From Streptomyces poonensis (GTDB lineage: Bacteria; Actinomycetota; Actinomycetes; Streptomycetales; Streptomycetaceae): 64,000 bases of DNA. The DNA lies in contig NZ_BMVW01000001.1 of assembly GCF_014650915.1 (NCBI RefSeq), positions 868,001 to 932,000 on the forward strand. The letters run 5' to 3'. Shown here piece after piece: positions 14,289 through 22,461 of the stretch (its first letter is position 1; every line of letters starts with the position of its first letter). Below the pieces are notes generated by a model that worked only from the letters and a program-made list of their open reading frames with translations, was not told where the DNA came from and ran no database searches. The translations under genes and the position numbers were made by a program.

Positions 14289-15926
14289 CTAGCCGGCGTA
14301 GGTCTCGAGCTCGGCGACCTTCGGGGTGCCCTTCGCGCTGGTGATCTCGAAGGTGACCTTCTTCAGCGAGGTGCCGGTGAAGGAGATCGGGCCGGCCCCG
14401 CTGCCGGAGGCCAGGACGGCACCGGTGTCGCCGTTCAGCACCCGCCAGGACCCGATGGTGCCCTCCGAACCCGCGGCCTCACGGACGTTGATCGCGGACA
14501 CCTTGGTGGCCGTGCCCCACTTGACCGAGACGGACCCGGTCGCGCCCTGCGGCGACCAGTAGGTGTTCGGCTTGCCGTCCCGCACGTTGCCGTAGCTCGT
14601 GCCGTCGGCCCTTCCGGAGCCGTCGGAGCCGGCGCCGATGCTGAGGTTGGTGCCGCCGGGCAGGGTCGGCTCCTGCTCGTCCTCGGTGGGCTCCGGGGCG
14701 GGGGTCGTGGACTCGTCCTCGGTGGGCTCCGGCTCCGGGTCGGCCGGGGTCGGGTCCGAGGGAGCCGGGGTCTGCGGCGAGCAGGAGCCGTCCGACACCT
14801 TCAGGCCCTTGTTGGCGCCCGCCGTCCGGCTCACGATGGCCGGCACGCAGTCGGCCCCGTCGAGCTCGAACGTGTAGGGGATGCTGACCGTGGTGTTGGA
14901 CTTCGGGTCGGGCCCGGCGGGCTTGTTGTCCCCGCTCGCCTTCGACCAGGTCACGTTGTCGAAGACATTGCCGCTGACCTGCCAGTAGCCGGCCGTGTCG
15001 GTGTAGAAGGTGCCGAGGACGTCCTTGGAGTCCTCGAAGTAGTTGTTGTCCACCTTGGCCTTGGCACCGGCGCGGACGTTGATGCCGGAGCTGTTCAGGC
15101 TCACGTAGTGGTTGTTGTACATGTGGGCCGTGCCGCCGCGCAGCAGGGGCGCACGGGAGTCGATGTTCTCGTACAGGTTGTGGTGGAACGTGATGAAGCT
15201 GTTCGAGACATCCGTCTCGCTGGAGCCGATGAGGCCGCCGCGGCCGGAGTTGCGCAGGGTGCTGTAGGACAGCGTCACGTACTTGGTGTCGTTCTTCATG
15301 TCGAAGAGGCCGTCGTAGCCCTCCGACTCACCGCCCGACGCCTCCAGGGTGGCGTGGTCGACCCAGACGTTGCGGACACCGTCCTCCATGCTGATGGCGT
15401 CGCCGCCGTTGGAGAGGGGGGAGCCGGACTTCTTGACGTTCTTGACGGTGACGTTCTGGATGATGATGTTGCTGCTGTTGCGGATGTGAATGCCGAGCTG
15501 GTCGAAGGTGGCGCCCTTTCCGACACCGACGATCGAGACGTTGCTGATCTCCTTGAGCTCGATGACGCCGGCGGCGGTGCTGCAGCTGTCCCCGGACACC
15601 TTCGCGGTGTTGCCGTGGTTGATGGTGCCCTCGACCTCGATGGTGATCGGGGTGTCACTGGCGGCCCGGTCGCACAGGGCCTGGTGGATCGCGGTGCCCG
15701 TCGTGGCGCGCACCGTCTTCCCGCCCTCACCCCCGGTGGTCCCGCCGTTCTGGGTGGCGAAGCCGGTGGCGCTCCCGGTCACCGCTGCCGACGCCTCGCC
15801 GGGCATCGACATGTACACACCGGTTCCGGCCGCGACGGCCACCGTGGCCAGCGCCGCCTGGAGCCGCAGCTTGGACTTCCTGTGGGACCTGGGGCGCCGG
15901 GTGTTGCTGCTGTGCGTCGTGGTCAA
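14289..15926 (-). CDS. Secreted pectate lyase (PL1-like) with C-terminal discoidin-like domain
   Basis: This 545-residue exported enzyme eliminatively cleaves pectate. A long Arg/Lys-rich n-region precedes a hydrophobic core (AALATVAVAAGTGVYM) and an AxA-like cleavage site (GEASAAV). The parallel beta-helix runs to about residue 375, with NVSIVGVGKGATFDQLGIHI, VWVDHATLE (the PL1 WVDH-type substrate motif), GLFDMKNDTKYVTLSYSTL and SFITFHHNLYENIDSRAPLLR (Arg-Pro-type catalytic stretch). A Pro/Glu/Thr linker (about 385-430) leads to a C-terminal domain (YGNVRDGKPNTYWSP, VSAINVREA) that resembles F5/8 type C carbohydrate-binding modules. The start is TTG at 15926 behind AGGAGAGAGC; the ORF's upstream ATG lacks an SD. 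Confidence 0.9.
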   Translation of the reverse strand: MTTTHSSNTRRPRSHRKSKLRLQAALATVAVAAGTGVYMSMPGEASAAVTGSATGFATQNGGTTGGEGGKTVRATTGTAIHQALCDRAASDTPITIEVEGTINHGNTAKVSGDSCSTAAGVIELKEISNVSIVGVGKGATFDQLGIHIRNSSNIIIQNVTVKNVKKSGSPLSNGGDAISMEDGVRNVWVDHATLEASGGESEGYDGLFDMKNDTKYVTLSYSTLRNSGRGGLIGSSETDVSNSFITFHHNLYENIDSRAPLLRGGTAHMYNNHYVSLNSSGINVRAGAKAKVDNNYFEDSKDVLGTFYTDTAGYWQVSGNVFDNVTWSKASGDNKPAGPDPKSNTTVSIPYTFELDGADCVPAIVSRTAGANKGLKVSDGSCSPQTPAPSDPTPADPEPEPTEDESTTPAPEPTEDEQEPTLPGGTNLSIGAGSDGSGRADGTSYGNVRDGKPNTYWSPQGATGSVSVKWGTATKVSAINVREAAGSEGTIGSWRVLNGDTGAVLASGSGAGPISFTGTSLKKVTFEITSAKGTPKVAELETYAG

Positions 15927-16123
15927 CGTGCTCTGCTCTCTCCTGCGTCGGTGACGGTCCCCGACCGCGCTGAAAAGCATCGGGAGGTGGGTGGGGAACT
16001 CAGGTGTCGTGGACCGTGATGTGACCTGAAGTCGTCACCGGCGGAGGAGAGGTTGCCGCCCTGGTAAGGATTTCTCCCGGCGGGTTCTCAGCAGGGGCGC
16101 AGCGGGCACCCAGCGCGTTCGGG

Positions 16124-16141
16124 CGACCTCTCAGGAGGTCG
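16124..16141 (-). terminator. Terminator hairpin at the end of the minus glycopolymer arm
   Basis: A perfect 7-bp stem (cgacctc / gaggtcg) with a TCAG tetraloop lies 27-44 bp beyond the stop of the 16168-17532 gene, on the transcribed strand. It is short and has no U-tract. Confidence 0.45.
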
Positions 16142-16167
16142 TCGCGTGAGGTCCGCCGCCGACAGGG

Positions 16168-17532
16168 TCAGGCCGTGGTCACCGCCGACAGGCGGTGCAC
16201 GTCCCGCGCCGTCGTCGTGACGCCGGCCAGAAAGCCCTGGGCCCGAGGTGAAGCGTGCCGGGTGAGCCAGGCCGGGTCTATGTCGCAGACGGCGACCTTG
16301 ACGTCCGTGCCCGCCAGGGCCAGGGGCAGGGTGTGCACGACCGTGGACGGGAAGCTGAGGATGGTGCGGCCGATGGGGCCGCGGCGGGCGATCAGTTCCA
16401 GGGGGAGGTCGGGGCGGACCACCTCCAGACCCGTCTCCTGGGCCAGACGGTGGAGCTTTTCCGAGCTCTCCCGGCGGTGGGCGAAGTACCGGGCGGCACC
16501 GTGCGCACGGGCGAGCGCCCGTACCGCCTCCAGGTAGCGGTCACCGTCCACGACCCCGGTCTCGACCAGGGAGGTGCCCACGAGGTCGGCGCCCTTGGTG
16601 ATGCGCGGGGGGCCGAAGCGGGCGCGGGTCCAGGCGAAGTCGTTCGCGCTGATCGTGACGCCCTCGGGGGTCTCGTCGATCGGCATGGAGGAGAAGACCT
16701 CCACGTGCCGGTCCGCGCCGGGGGTGAGGCGGTTGCGGGCGGCGGACGCGACCGGGGCGAAGAGCAGGTCGCGGGGGCCGGGGCGGCCGCCCTTGCGGTG
16801 CCAGCGCACGAGGCGTTCACCGCGGGCGAGCTGGGAGACGAACTCCATGGTCGCCGTGCCGTCGTCCACGACCACGAGGTCGGAGGCGCGGGTGATGGTC
16901 AGCAGGAGCTGTACGTAGCGGGAGAACGGGTCGCCCATCACCACCCGGTCCGCGGCGCGCAGCAGGGGAGTGAGGCCGGCGACCGTCTGGAACGGGGCCG
17001 TCGCGCCGCCCCGTGCCTCCTCCCACCGCACCTCGTATCCCTCGTTCCGCGCCAGCTCCGACATCCGCCGCAGCTGGCCGCGTGTCATGGGGTCGGTGGG
17101 CGCCAGGACGACCAGGGTGATGTCGGCGCCGGGGTTTCCGGGGAGACCCTGGTTCCCGGGGAGGCCAGGGCTCCCGGGGAGGCCAGGGTTCCCGGCAGAT
17201 TCAGGCTTCCCCGGCAGCTCGGCGCCCCCGGCCCCGGCCCCGGAGAGCTCCGCGCCGTCGGTTTCCGACGCGGACCCCGCGCCGTGTCCCGCCGGGTCCT
17301 TGGCACCGGAGGCCGCACCGCGACCCGTACCGGCGGCCCCGCCCGGCCCCCCGCCGGAATCCCGGCCAGGATCCGATCCGGGGCCCGCCGCGCCGTCCCC
17401 GGTCGCGCCGGAGACACCGGAGGCATGGGCGTAGGCCCACTCCAGGACGTTCAGGAGCTGGACCGGACTCTCGACGAAGGCGAGAGTGCGGGGACGGGGG
17501 CAGGGGCCGGAGGTGCCGGCGCGGGGTCTCAT
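16168..17532 (-). CDS. Sialyltransferase-like glycosyltransferase with a collagen-like insert
   Basis: This 454-residue protein starts TLAFVESPVQLLNVLEWAYA, the opening typical of bacterial GT52/polysialyltransferase-type GT-B enzymes. At about residue 220 it carries VVVDDGTATMEF, fitting the D/E-D/E-G motif of bacterial sialyltransferases. An HP motif is not clear; AHRRESSEKL near 345 is a poor match. FPSTVVHTLPLALAG near 395 resembles the late Ser-Thr donor-site segment. Residues about 38-135 are a Gly/Ala/Pro-rich insertion ending in Gly-x-y triplets (GLPGSPGLPGNQGLPGNPG) inside the first Rossmann-like half. It is last in the neuA/neuB operon, 35 bp after neuB. Family assignment is tentative; transfer of a nonulosonic acid is inferred from context. 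Confidence 0.7.
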   Translation of the reverse strand: MRPRAGTSGPCPRPRTLAFVESPVQLLNVLEWAYAHASGVSGATGDGAAGPGSDPGRDSGGGPGGAAGTGRGAASGAKDPAGHGAGSASETDGAELSGAGAGGAELPGKPESAGNPGLPGSPGLPGNQGLPGNPGADITLVVLAPTDPMTRGQLRRMSELARNEGYEVRWEEARGGATAPFQTVAGLTPLLRAADRVVMGDPFSRYVQLLLTITRASDLVVVDDGTATMEFVSQLARGERLVRWHRKGGRPGPRDLLFAPVASAARNRLTPGADRHVEVFSSMPIDETPEGVTISANDFAWTRARFGPPRITKGADLVGTSLVETGVVDGDRYLEAVRALARAHGAARYFAHRRESSEKLHRLAQETGLEVVRPDLPLELIARRGPIGRTILSFPSTVVHTLPLALAGTDVKVAVCDIDPAWLTRHASPRAQGFLAGVTTTARDVHRLSAVTTA

Positions 17533-17567
17533 CTGCGTACGGCCGTCTCGTCCGTCGTGGCGGGGGG

Positions 17568-18515
17568 TCAGACCGTGACCGGCTCGCCCGCCGCCGCGGC
17601 GATCTCCGCCTCGGCGACGATGCCCTGGACGCGGCGCAGCTTCTTCATCGGGCCGAGCTCGGAGTCATACACCTTCTTGACGCCGTCGCCGAGGGAGGCC
17701 TCGATGGTGCGGATGTCACGGACCAGGCGGGCGAGGCCCTGCGGCTCGACGGAGGCGGCCTGGTCGGAGCCCCACATCGCGCGGTCGAGGGTGATGTGGC
17801 GCTCGACGAAGGTGGCGCCGAGGGCGACCGCGGCCAGCGTGGTCTGCAGGCCCGTCTCGTGGCCGGAGTAGCCGATCGGGACGTTCGGGTACTCGGCCTG
17901 GAGGGTGTTGATCACGCGGAGGTTGAGCTCCTCGGCCTGCGCCGGGTAGGTCGACGTGGCGTGGCACATCAGGATGTTGTCGCTGCCGAGGACCTCGACC
18001 GCGTGGCGGATCTGCTTCGGGGTCGACATGCCGGTGGAGAGGATGACCGTGCGGCCGGTGGCGCGCAGGGCGCGCAGCAGCTCGTCGTCCGTGAGGGAGG
18101 CGGAGGCCACCTTGTGGGCGGGGACGTCGAACTTCTCCAGGAAGGCGACGGCCTCGGTGTCCCACGGGGAGGCGAACCAGTCGATCCCCTTCTCCTTGCA
18201 GTACTCGTCGATCTGGCGGTACTCGTCCTCACCGAACTCCACCCGGTGGCGGTAGTCGATGTAGGTCATGCGGCCCCAGGGGGTGTCGCGCTCGATGTCC
18301 CACTGGTCGCGCGGGGTGCAGATCTCCGGGGTGCGCTTCTGGAACTTCACCGCGTCGCAGCCCGCCTCGGCGGCCACGTCGATCAGCTTGAAGGCGTTGT
18401 CGAGGTCGCCGTTGTGGTTGATGCCGATCTCGCCGGTGATGTAGACGGGGCGGCCGGGGCCGGCCTCGCGGGTACCGAACGTACGGATGCGGGAGTTGGA
18501 AGTCACAGCGCTCAT
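17568..18515 (-). CDS. neuB: NeuB-type nonulosonic acid (sialic acid/Kdn) synthase lacking the SAF domain
   Basis: This 315-residue TIM-barrel synthase condenses PEP with a mannose-type sugar (or its 6-phosphate) to a nonulosonate. Visible marks are YITGEIGINHNGDLDNAFKL at the N-terminus, AGCDAVKFQKRTPE near 48, WFASPWDTEAVAFLEKFDV near 115, LSTGMSTPKQI near 158, LMCHATSTYPA near 182 and IGYSGHETG near 215. The chain stops soon after the barrel (AEAEIAAAAGEPVTV), so the C-terminal SAF (antifreeze-like) domain of classical NeuB, which raises length to about 350, is missing. ATG at 18515 lies 14 bp after the neuA stop behind AAGGAC; the ORF's upstream extension to 18689 overlaps neuA and is rejected. 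Confidence 0.9.
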   Translation of the reverse strand: MSAVTSNSRIRTFGTREAGPGRPVYITGEIGINHNGDLDNAFKLIDVAAEAGCDAVKFQKRTPEICTPRDQWDIERDTPWGRMTYIDYRHRVEFGEDEYRQIDEYCKEKGIDWFASPWDTEAVAFLEKFDVPAHKVASASLTDDELLRALRATGRTVILSTGMSTPKQIRHAVEVLGSDNILMCHATSTYPAQAEELNLRVINTLQAEYPNVPIGYSGHETGLQTTLAAVALGATFVERHITLDRAMWGSDQAASVEPQGLARLVRDIRTIEASLGDGVKKVYDSELGPMKKLRRVQGIVAEAEIAAAAGEPVTV

Positions 18516-18529
18516 GGCGGCAGATGTCC

Positions 18530-19828
18530 TTACTGGGGGAGGGAATCGAGAGAGGGGCCGAGGATCCAGCTGGCGATCTCTCGGATCGCGCCGTCGCCAC
18601 CGGGGACGGTGGTGACCGCGCGTGCGGCGCCGCGCACGACGTCGTGGGCGCTCGCGACCGCCACGGGCCAGCCGACGAGGGCGAAGCACGGGAGGTCATT
18701 GACGTCGTTGCCGACGTAGAGCACGCGCTCCGGCGCGATGCCCTGCTCCTCGCACCACTGCTTCAGCGCGAGGTCCTTCCGGTCGATGCCGTGCAGCACG
18801 GGAATCTGCAGCTTCCGTGCGCGGGCGGCGACGACCGGGTTCTGCTCCGTGGACAGGATCAGCATCGTCAGGCCGCTCCGGCGGAGGGCCGCGATACCGA
18901 GGCCGTCCCCGCGGTGCACGGAGACGAGCTCCCGTCCATCGGAATCGACGAGCACCCGGTCGTCGGTCTGGGTGCCGTCGAAGTCCAGTACGACCGCGTC
19001 GATGTCGTCGGCGGTCGGGAGGGCGCCGGGCCTGTCCGCGTCGAACAGCGGCGCGAGGGCCCGGGCGCGGGCGAGGTCGTGCGGGTCGTCGATCTCCAGC
19101 ACGCGCGCCGGGTCGGTGCGCACCAGTTCGGTGTGGCCGAAGAAGCGGTGCCGGTGCCGGCGGAAACCGGCCGCGTCCATCGCGTAGGCGGCGCCGGTCT
19201 CCAGCAGGTCCTGGGGGCGGTCCTGGCGGCGCGGGCGGAAGGACTTGTCGTGGTTGACGCCGTACCCGCCCTCCGTGACCGTCGCTCTGGTGACGGTCAC
19301 CGCTCCCGCGGCGGCCGCCGTGGCCGCGGCGTCGGCGACCGCCGGATCGTCGGCCGCGTCCCGCCAGATGAAGCCGTGGAAGGGCGCCACGGTCACCGCC
19401 GTGTCGGCGCCGTTCTCCACGACGGCGGCCGCGACCCCGTCGATGTCCTCGCCGCGCAGGAACGGGCTGGTGCACTGGACCAGCAGTACGGCGTCGACCG
19501 ACGCGCCGTGCAGCGCCTCGTGCGCGTCCATGGCGTGCAGCACGGCGGCCTCGGAGGTGGCGGTGTCACCGGCGATGGCGGCGGGCCGCAGCACCACCTC
19601 GGCGCCGGCCTGACGGGCGGCGGCCGCGATGGCCTGGTCGTCGGTGGACACGATCACGTCGGTCACCAGCCGGGACGCGCGGCACTCGCGCACGGCGCGC
19701 GCCACCAGCGGTACGCCTCCGACGGGCGCCAGGTTTTTCGCGGGCACGCCCTTGGAGCCGCCCCGCGCGGGGATCACCGCGAGCACCCGGGACACCGTGG
19801 CGCCCCCGCCCGCTTCCGGGTTGGTCAT
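18530..19828 (-). CDS. neuA: Bifunctional acylneuraminate cytidylyltransferase - HAD phosphatase (NeuA-KdsC-like fusion)
   Basis: This 432-residue protein has two parts. Residues about 13-240 are a CMP-sialate synthetase: VLAVIPARGGSKGVPAKNL, VIVSTDDQAIAAAARQAGAE, LVQCTSPFLRGEDID, TGAAYAMD. Residues about 272-432 are a HAD phosphatase of the KdsC type: VVLDFDGTQTDDRV (nucleophile Asp and general acid Asp), LSTEQNPVVAARARKL, GIDRKDLALKQW and VGNDVNDLPC (acidic metal motif). The fusion suggests that a nonulosonate 9-phosphate is dephosphorylated and then activated as the CMP sugar by one polypeptide. ATG at 19828 follows CTAGGAGTC; upstream in-frame sequence to 20314 lies antisense inside the next gene and is rejected. 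Confidence 0.92.
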   Translation of the reverse strand: MTNPEAGGGATVSRVLAVIPARGGSKGVPAKNLAPVGGVPLVARAVRECRASRLVTDVIVSTDDQAIAAAARQAGAEVVLRPAAIAGDTATSEAAVLHAMDAHEALHGASVDAVLLVQCTSPFLRGEDIDGVAAAVVENGADTAVTVAPFHGFIWRDAADDPAVADAAATAAAAGAVTVTRATVTEGGYGVNHDKSFRPRRQDRPQDLLETGAAYAMDAAGFRRHRHRFFGHTELVRTDPARVLEIDDPHDLARARALAPLFDADRPGALPTADDIDAVVLDFDGTQTDDRVLVDSDGRELVSVHRGDGLGIAALRRSGLTMLILSTEQNPVVAARARKLQIPVLHGIDRKDLALKQWCEEQGIAPERVLYVGNDVNDLPCFALVGWPVAVASAHDVVRGAARAVTTVPGGDGAIREIASWILGPSLDSLPQ

Positions 19829-19929
19829 GGGATCGACTCCTAGCGGCGCAGGTACAGGTACAGGGACAGGGACAGGTGCGGCTGCGGGGGCAGACGCAGA
19901 TGCTTGACGTGGGACACGGCCGCCGGCGC

Positions 19930-21276
19930 TCACAGCTCCCCCATGCGCCGGATGACGGGGGCGACCCGCTGCACCCCGTGCCGGTAGGCGCCGCGCGCCG
20001 CCCGGCGCACGATCTGCCGGACCGGGCCGGGCTCCTTGTCGGCGGCGGGCGCGCCGGGCAGCGGGCTGCCGTCCGGGCCGAGGTGGTGGCGGGCGAGGAT
20101 GCCGGGCAGATAGCCGGGGGCGGTCGCGGGTGTGTAGTACGGGGTGAGCGGTGCCAGGCCGCCGGGCTGCGCGAGCAGCTTCGCGATGCGCTCGCGGGCG
20201 GCGTCGAAGGCGGTGTCGTACGAGCCGTCCGCGGCGACGCCCTGCCGGGCCACCCACTCCTCGTCGGGCACCGGGCGGTGTCCGGCGTCGAGCCGGTCCC
20301 AGGAGGCGAGGCATCCGGAGCCGACGAAGTGGTGGTTGCCGAGCGCCTCACGGATGCCGAGGTCGGTGAGCACCACGGTCGGGATGCGGCGGTGCAGCGA
20401 CTCCAGGGCGGCCGTGGAGCTGACCGTCACCAGCAGGTCGGTGCGGTCCAGGACCTCGCCCATGTTCCCGTAGGCCAGGCGGAAGTTGGGCGGCAGGTCG
20501 TGCTTCTGTGCGAGCTTCTGGTACGGAAGCTCCTCGATGTGCGTGGTGTGCTCGCCGGGCTTGGAGCGCAGCTTCAGCACCACGTCCCGCTCGGGGTGCA
20601 GCCGGGCGTGCCGGATCAGCCGGTCCAGCAGGTACGTACGGTCCTTGCGGCTCTCCGGCACGGACGGCTGGGCGGCGAAGACCACCGTGTACGGGTCGTG
20701 CTCACCGGTGTAGGCCGCACCGCCCAGGAAGGGCAGCGCCACCTCCGTCACCGAGGAGGCGTCGGCGCCGACGCCCTCGTACACGGCCCGGAAGCGCTCC
20801 GCGTCCTGCCGGGAGTTCGCGAGGACGAGGTCCGCGCCGTGCCGCAGCAGCAGACCGTCGGCGAGCTTCTCGTAGACGACACCGACGTAGCCGGTGACGA
20901 CGACGGGCCGCTTCTCGCGTCCCTCCCAGACCCGCTTCAGGCCGTGCAGCATCGCCTGGACCCCGCCGCCGACCAGGGAGAGCACGACGATGTCGTACGT
21001 CTCCTCGGCCATGGCGCGCAGGAACTCGACGGCCGTGACCTCCCGCAGGGAGTCGGCGCGCACCCCCACCTCCCGCAGCTGCCGGGCCGTGGGCGTGGCC
21101 CGGCCGCGCAACAGGAATCCGTCCAGGGCGGGGCCGACTTGCGCGCCCTCGCGCGGTCCGGCTTCCATGGACGGGCCCGGGGCGATACGGCCCGCGGTCA
21201 GCGCACCCCATTTCCAGCGGGTGTCGGAGTCCGCGAGGACGGCGATACGCGGGGGGTTCGATGTACTTGGTGGCAC
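19930..21276 (-). CDS. DUF6716-type putative glycosyltransferase
   Basis: This 448-residue cytosolic protein begins RIAVLADSDTRWKWGALTAG. It has a GT-B-like layout: EFLRAMAEETYDIVVLSLVG and KRPVVVTGYVGVVYEKLADG in the first half, YTVVFAAQPSVPESRKDRTY and DVVLKLRSKPGEHTTHIEE in the second. A donor-site-like LLVTVSSTAALESLHRRIP near residue 300 matches the Ser-Ser motif of bacterial sialyltransferase-like GT-B enzymes. It heads the minus arm and probably transfers a sugar in glycopolymer assembly. GTG at 21276 has no Shine-Dalgarno site; a TAGCGT -10-like box just upstream suggests a leaderless transcript. The remaining 101 bp to neuA hold a short run of acaggt/acaggg hexamers (19849-19880). 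Confidence 0.8.
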   Translation of the reverse strand: MPPSTSNPPRIAVLADSDTRWKWGALTAGRIAPGPSMEAGPREGAQVGPALDGFLLRGRATPTARQLREVGVRADSLREVTAVEFLRAMAEETYDIVVLSLVGGGVQAMLHGLKRVWEGREKRPVVVTGYVGVVYEKLADGLLLRHGADLVLANSRQDAERFRAVYEGVGADASSVTEVALPFLGGAAYTGEHDPYTVVFAAQPSVPESRKDRTYLLDRLIRHARLHPERDVVLKLRSKPGEHTTHIEELPYQKLAQKHDLPPNFRLAYGNMGEVLDRTDLLVTVSSTAALESLHRRIPTVVLTDLGIREALGNHHFVGSGCLASWDRLDAGHRPVPDEEWVARQGVAADGSYDTAFDAARERIAKLLAQPGGLAPLTPYYTPATAPGYLPGILARHHLGPDGSPLPGAPAADKEPGPVRQIVRRAARGAYRHGVQRVAPVIRRMGEL

Positions 21277-21474
21277 GGGAAAGACGCTAGGAAGCGATTC
21301 CTAGGTGTGGGCCAACCACGACTCAACGAAAAGTTAACAACACCCCACCGAGAGCCGAACTGGCTCGTCAGAGAGCGGGAAGTACACGGGATGCACCATT
21401 CCGACACATGGAGTTCACCCGCCGTACGCTCAACGGAAAGTTCCGCTGCCGGGCGGACTCCTAACCTTTCGCAG
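21277..21474. promoter_or_regulatory. Divergent promoter region of the glycopolymer locus with an 18-bp palindrome
   Basis: This 198-bp region separates the two arms. CTAGGAAGCGATTCCTAG (21287-21304; 7-bp arms, GCGA centre) lies about ten bases before the minus-arm GTG and may be an operator. On the plus strand CCTAACCTTTCGCAG directly precedes the GTG at 21475, which has no Shine-Dalgarno site, so TAACCT could be a -10 box of a leaderless transcript. The region is clearly richer in A/T than its surroundings. Confidence 0.55.
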
Positions 21475-22461
21475 GTGCCAAAGCTCTCCGTCATCGTGCC
21501 GTTCTACAACGTGCAGCAATACGCCCCGGACGCCCTCAGAAGTCTTCGGACGAACGCCGGAAGCGACATCGAGTTCGTATTGGTCGACGACCATTCGAAA
21601 GACGAGACGGCCGCCATTGTCGAACGCGGTGCCGAGGAACTCTCCGGTGTCGCCCAGGTGCGATTCATCCGCCACGAGGCGAACGGCGGGCTCGCCACCG
21701 CCCGTAACACCGGCCTGGACGCGGCGCGGGGCGAGTATCTGACGTTCCTGGACGGCGACGACTGGCTGGCCCCCGGGTACCTCGCCGAACTGGTGTCGGC
21801 CATCGAGGAGCTGGGCTGCGACTTCGTGCGCACCGACCACGTCCGGGCCACCGCGCGCGCCCGGAGCGTGCACCGGGCACCGGTCGGACTGCGCGGTGAG
21901 GTCATGGATCCGCGCGAGGCGATCCTGCCCGCCGACCGCACGACCTCGGTGGACTACGCGTACGCCTGGGCCGGCGCCTACCACCGCCGGCTGCTGGACA
22001 AAGGCCTGCTGCACTTCACCGACGGGCTGCGGACCGCCGAGGACCGGCCCTGGATCTGGAAGCTGCACCGTGAGGCGGAGTCGTTCGCCGTGGTGAACCT
22101 GCTCGGCGTGTTCTACCGGCGCGGGGTCGCATCCTCCCTCACGCAGGTCGGCGACGCCCGTCAACTGCACTTCATCCGCGCCTTCGACCAGGTCGTCGAG
22201 GAGACCGCGGCCGACCGGGACGCCGCGACACTGCTGCCGAAGGCGGTGCGCACCTACTGCGCGATCATCGCGCACCACCTCTCGGACGAGAGCAAGTGGG
22301 AACCGGCCGTGGCCAAGCAGCTGCGGGTGATGGCTGCGGCGGCGATAAAGCGCATGCCGCAGGACATCCTCGCCGATGTGCTCGACACCATGGACGTGCG
22401 GCGCGCCGCCACGCTGCGGCGGCTGCGGCGCCGGATCACCACAGCGAAGGCGGCTGCCTGA
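21475..22461 (+). CDS. GT2 family glycosyltransferase, module copy 1
   Basis: This 328-residue inverting GT-A glycosyltransferase has a typical N-terminus: PKLSVIVPFYNVQQYAPDAL, FVLVDDHSKDETAAIVERGA, GLATARNTGLDAARGEYLTF and LDGDDWLAPGYLAELV (DxD-like DGDDW near residue 95). A DUF-like C-terminal part (TAEDRPWIWKLHREAESFAV, VFYRRGVASSLTQVGD) follows, shared with the copy at 27748-28713. The GTG at 21475 is chosen because PKLSVIVP starts the fold directly; a long upstream in-frame ORF overlaps the divergent genes and is rejected. Its stop overlaps the next start (TGATG), so it is coupled to the polysialyltransferase-like gene. Confidence 0.93.
   Translation: MPKLSVIVPFYNVQQYAPDALRSLRTNAGSDIEFVLVDDHSKDETAAIVERGAEELSGVAQVRFIRHEANGGLATARNTGLDAARGEYLTFLDGDDWLAPGYLAELVSAIEELGCDFVRTDHVRATARARSVHRAPVGLRGEVMDPREAILPADRTTSVDYAYAWAGAYHRRLLDKGLLHFTDGLRTAEDRPWIWKLHREAESFAVVNLLGVFYRRGVASSLTQVGDARQLHFIRAFDQVVEETAADRDAATLLPKAVRTYCAIIAHHLSDESKWEPAVAKQLRVMAAAAIKRMPQDILADVLDTMDVRRAATLRRLRRRITTAKAAA

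Noticed and set aside
19876..21474. Upstream in-frame extension of the first GT2 glycosyltransferase
   Set aside because: Antisense to the DUF6716-type gene and non-domain-like; GT2 fold begins at GTG 21475.
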